Positions 63,519-64,000 of a stretch of DNA of 64,000 bases are shown here, piece after piece. The stretch spans positions 4,712,501 through 4,776,500 of the forward strand of contig JAZARR010000074.1 in NCBI GenBank assembly GCA_037389465.1, read 5' to 3'. Both the position numbers and the translations under genes were made by a program. The notes beneath the pieces are model-generated. The model worked only from the letters and a program-made list of their open reading frames with translations, had not been told where the DNA came from and searched no databases. Origin of the DNA: Baylisascaris procyonis. Lineage: Eukaryota; Nematoda; Chromadorea; Rhabditida; Ascarididae. How positions within the stretch are numbered: position 1 is the first letter of the stretch; each line of letters starts with the position of its first letter.

Positions 63519-64000
63519 GTAAGTCAGTTAGCTGTTGATTTCAAAAGTTCTTGAGAATCTTGAAGCTACGGATTGTTATGTTTGCGCGAAGAATTTAACT
63601 GCTTGAATCAGATACTTCTCTATTACCCAAATAAGCTTCAATATCGTCCTTCTTCACTTCGATCTCCTTTTCGCGTAACATTAACTAAAAACCGTTCGTT
63701 ATTCTGCCACTTTCATGTGCATGTCTCACTACCATATATCCACGTGAAACATCACCTGCCATCAATCTCCTCAAAAAAAAGAAAAAAAAAACTCAAAAGG
63801 TTTCGAAAATTCTTTAAAACGATCTGAAGATTTTTTTTTCCGATTGCAAAAAGCTTTCAAAATTATACAAAGTGGTTGCATTGACCCTGCGAGGGAGGTG
63901 AGCAAAAAGACCTACATGCCGCAAATGTTCGCTAACAAACAGTGAAGATGAATAAAACAAGACAAAACTTTTAAAAACAAGACCTGTATTACTGCTGTTC
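63519..64000. other. Intron sequence after the last visible ZP exon
   Basis: Starts with GTAAGTCAG. It contains A and T runs and no coding continuation that I can support before the edge. Confidence 0.6.

Overview
The window looks like nuclear DNA of a nematode. The base composition is AT-rich with many T homopolymer runs. Exons are short and GC-richer, with TTTCAG/TTGCAG acceptors and introns of about 0.1 to 2 kb. One gene is an ecdysozoan cuticle-type PAN-ZP protein of the NOAH/NompA kind. I cannot name the species. A parasitic nematode with an AT-rich genome (for example in the Spirurina) is only a guess. I see no bacterial operons, CRISPR arrays or prophages.

Two multi-exon genes on the + strand are well supported, because every exon junction keeps the reading frame. 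The first (40294-50411, ten coding exons, 632 aa) encodes a nuclear C2H2 zinc-finger protein with eleven fingers and a Pro/Ser/Leu-rich C-terminal tail. A plausible spliced-leader acceptor lies 15 bases before its ATG. The second (about 54.8 kb to beyond the right edge, fifteen exons visible, about 569 aa) encodes a secreted apical extracellular-matrix protein. It has a probable signal peptide, four PAN/Apple domains, a linker and the start of a ZP domain. Its last exons lie outside the window.

The left 40 kb is hard to read. From about 1.6 to 24.4 kb I see almost only AT-rich, T-run-rich sequence with simple repeats, apart from an isolated GC-rich island at 1.1-1.6 kb that holds hairpins and a 164-codon ORF. 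Between 24.5 and 39.2 kb there are GC-raised islands, open in several frames on both strands, that probably include exons of unidentified genes. The best candidates are a minus-strand gene end at 24531-25923, a + strand 3' end with an AATAAA signal at 35328-36867, a minus-strand ORF at 37211-37702, and a + strand gene end at 38443-39106 with a degenerate RNase III-like signature. These calls are tentative and their strands are not always settled.

The most interesting structural points are the phase-1 introns that bound every PAN module of the matrix gene, a possible symmetric Cys-rich cassette exon near its 5' end, a repeated exon-boundary pattern inside the zinc-finger array, and two improbably long ORFs lying in introns (42753-43346 and 59506-60150).
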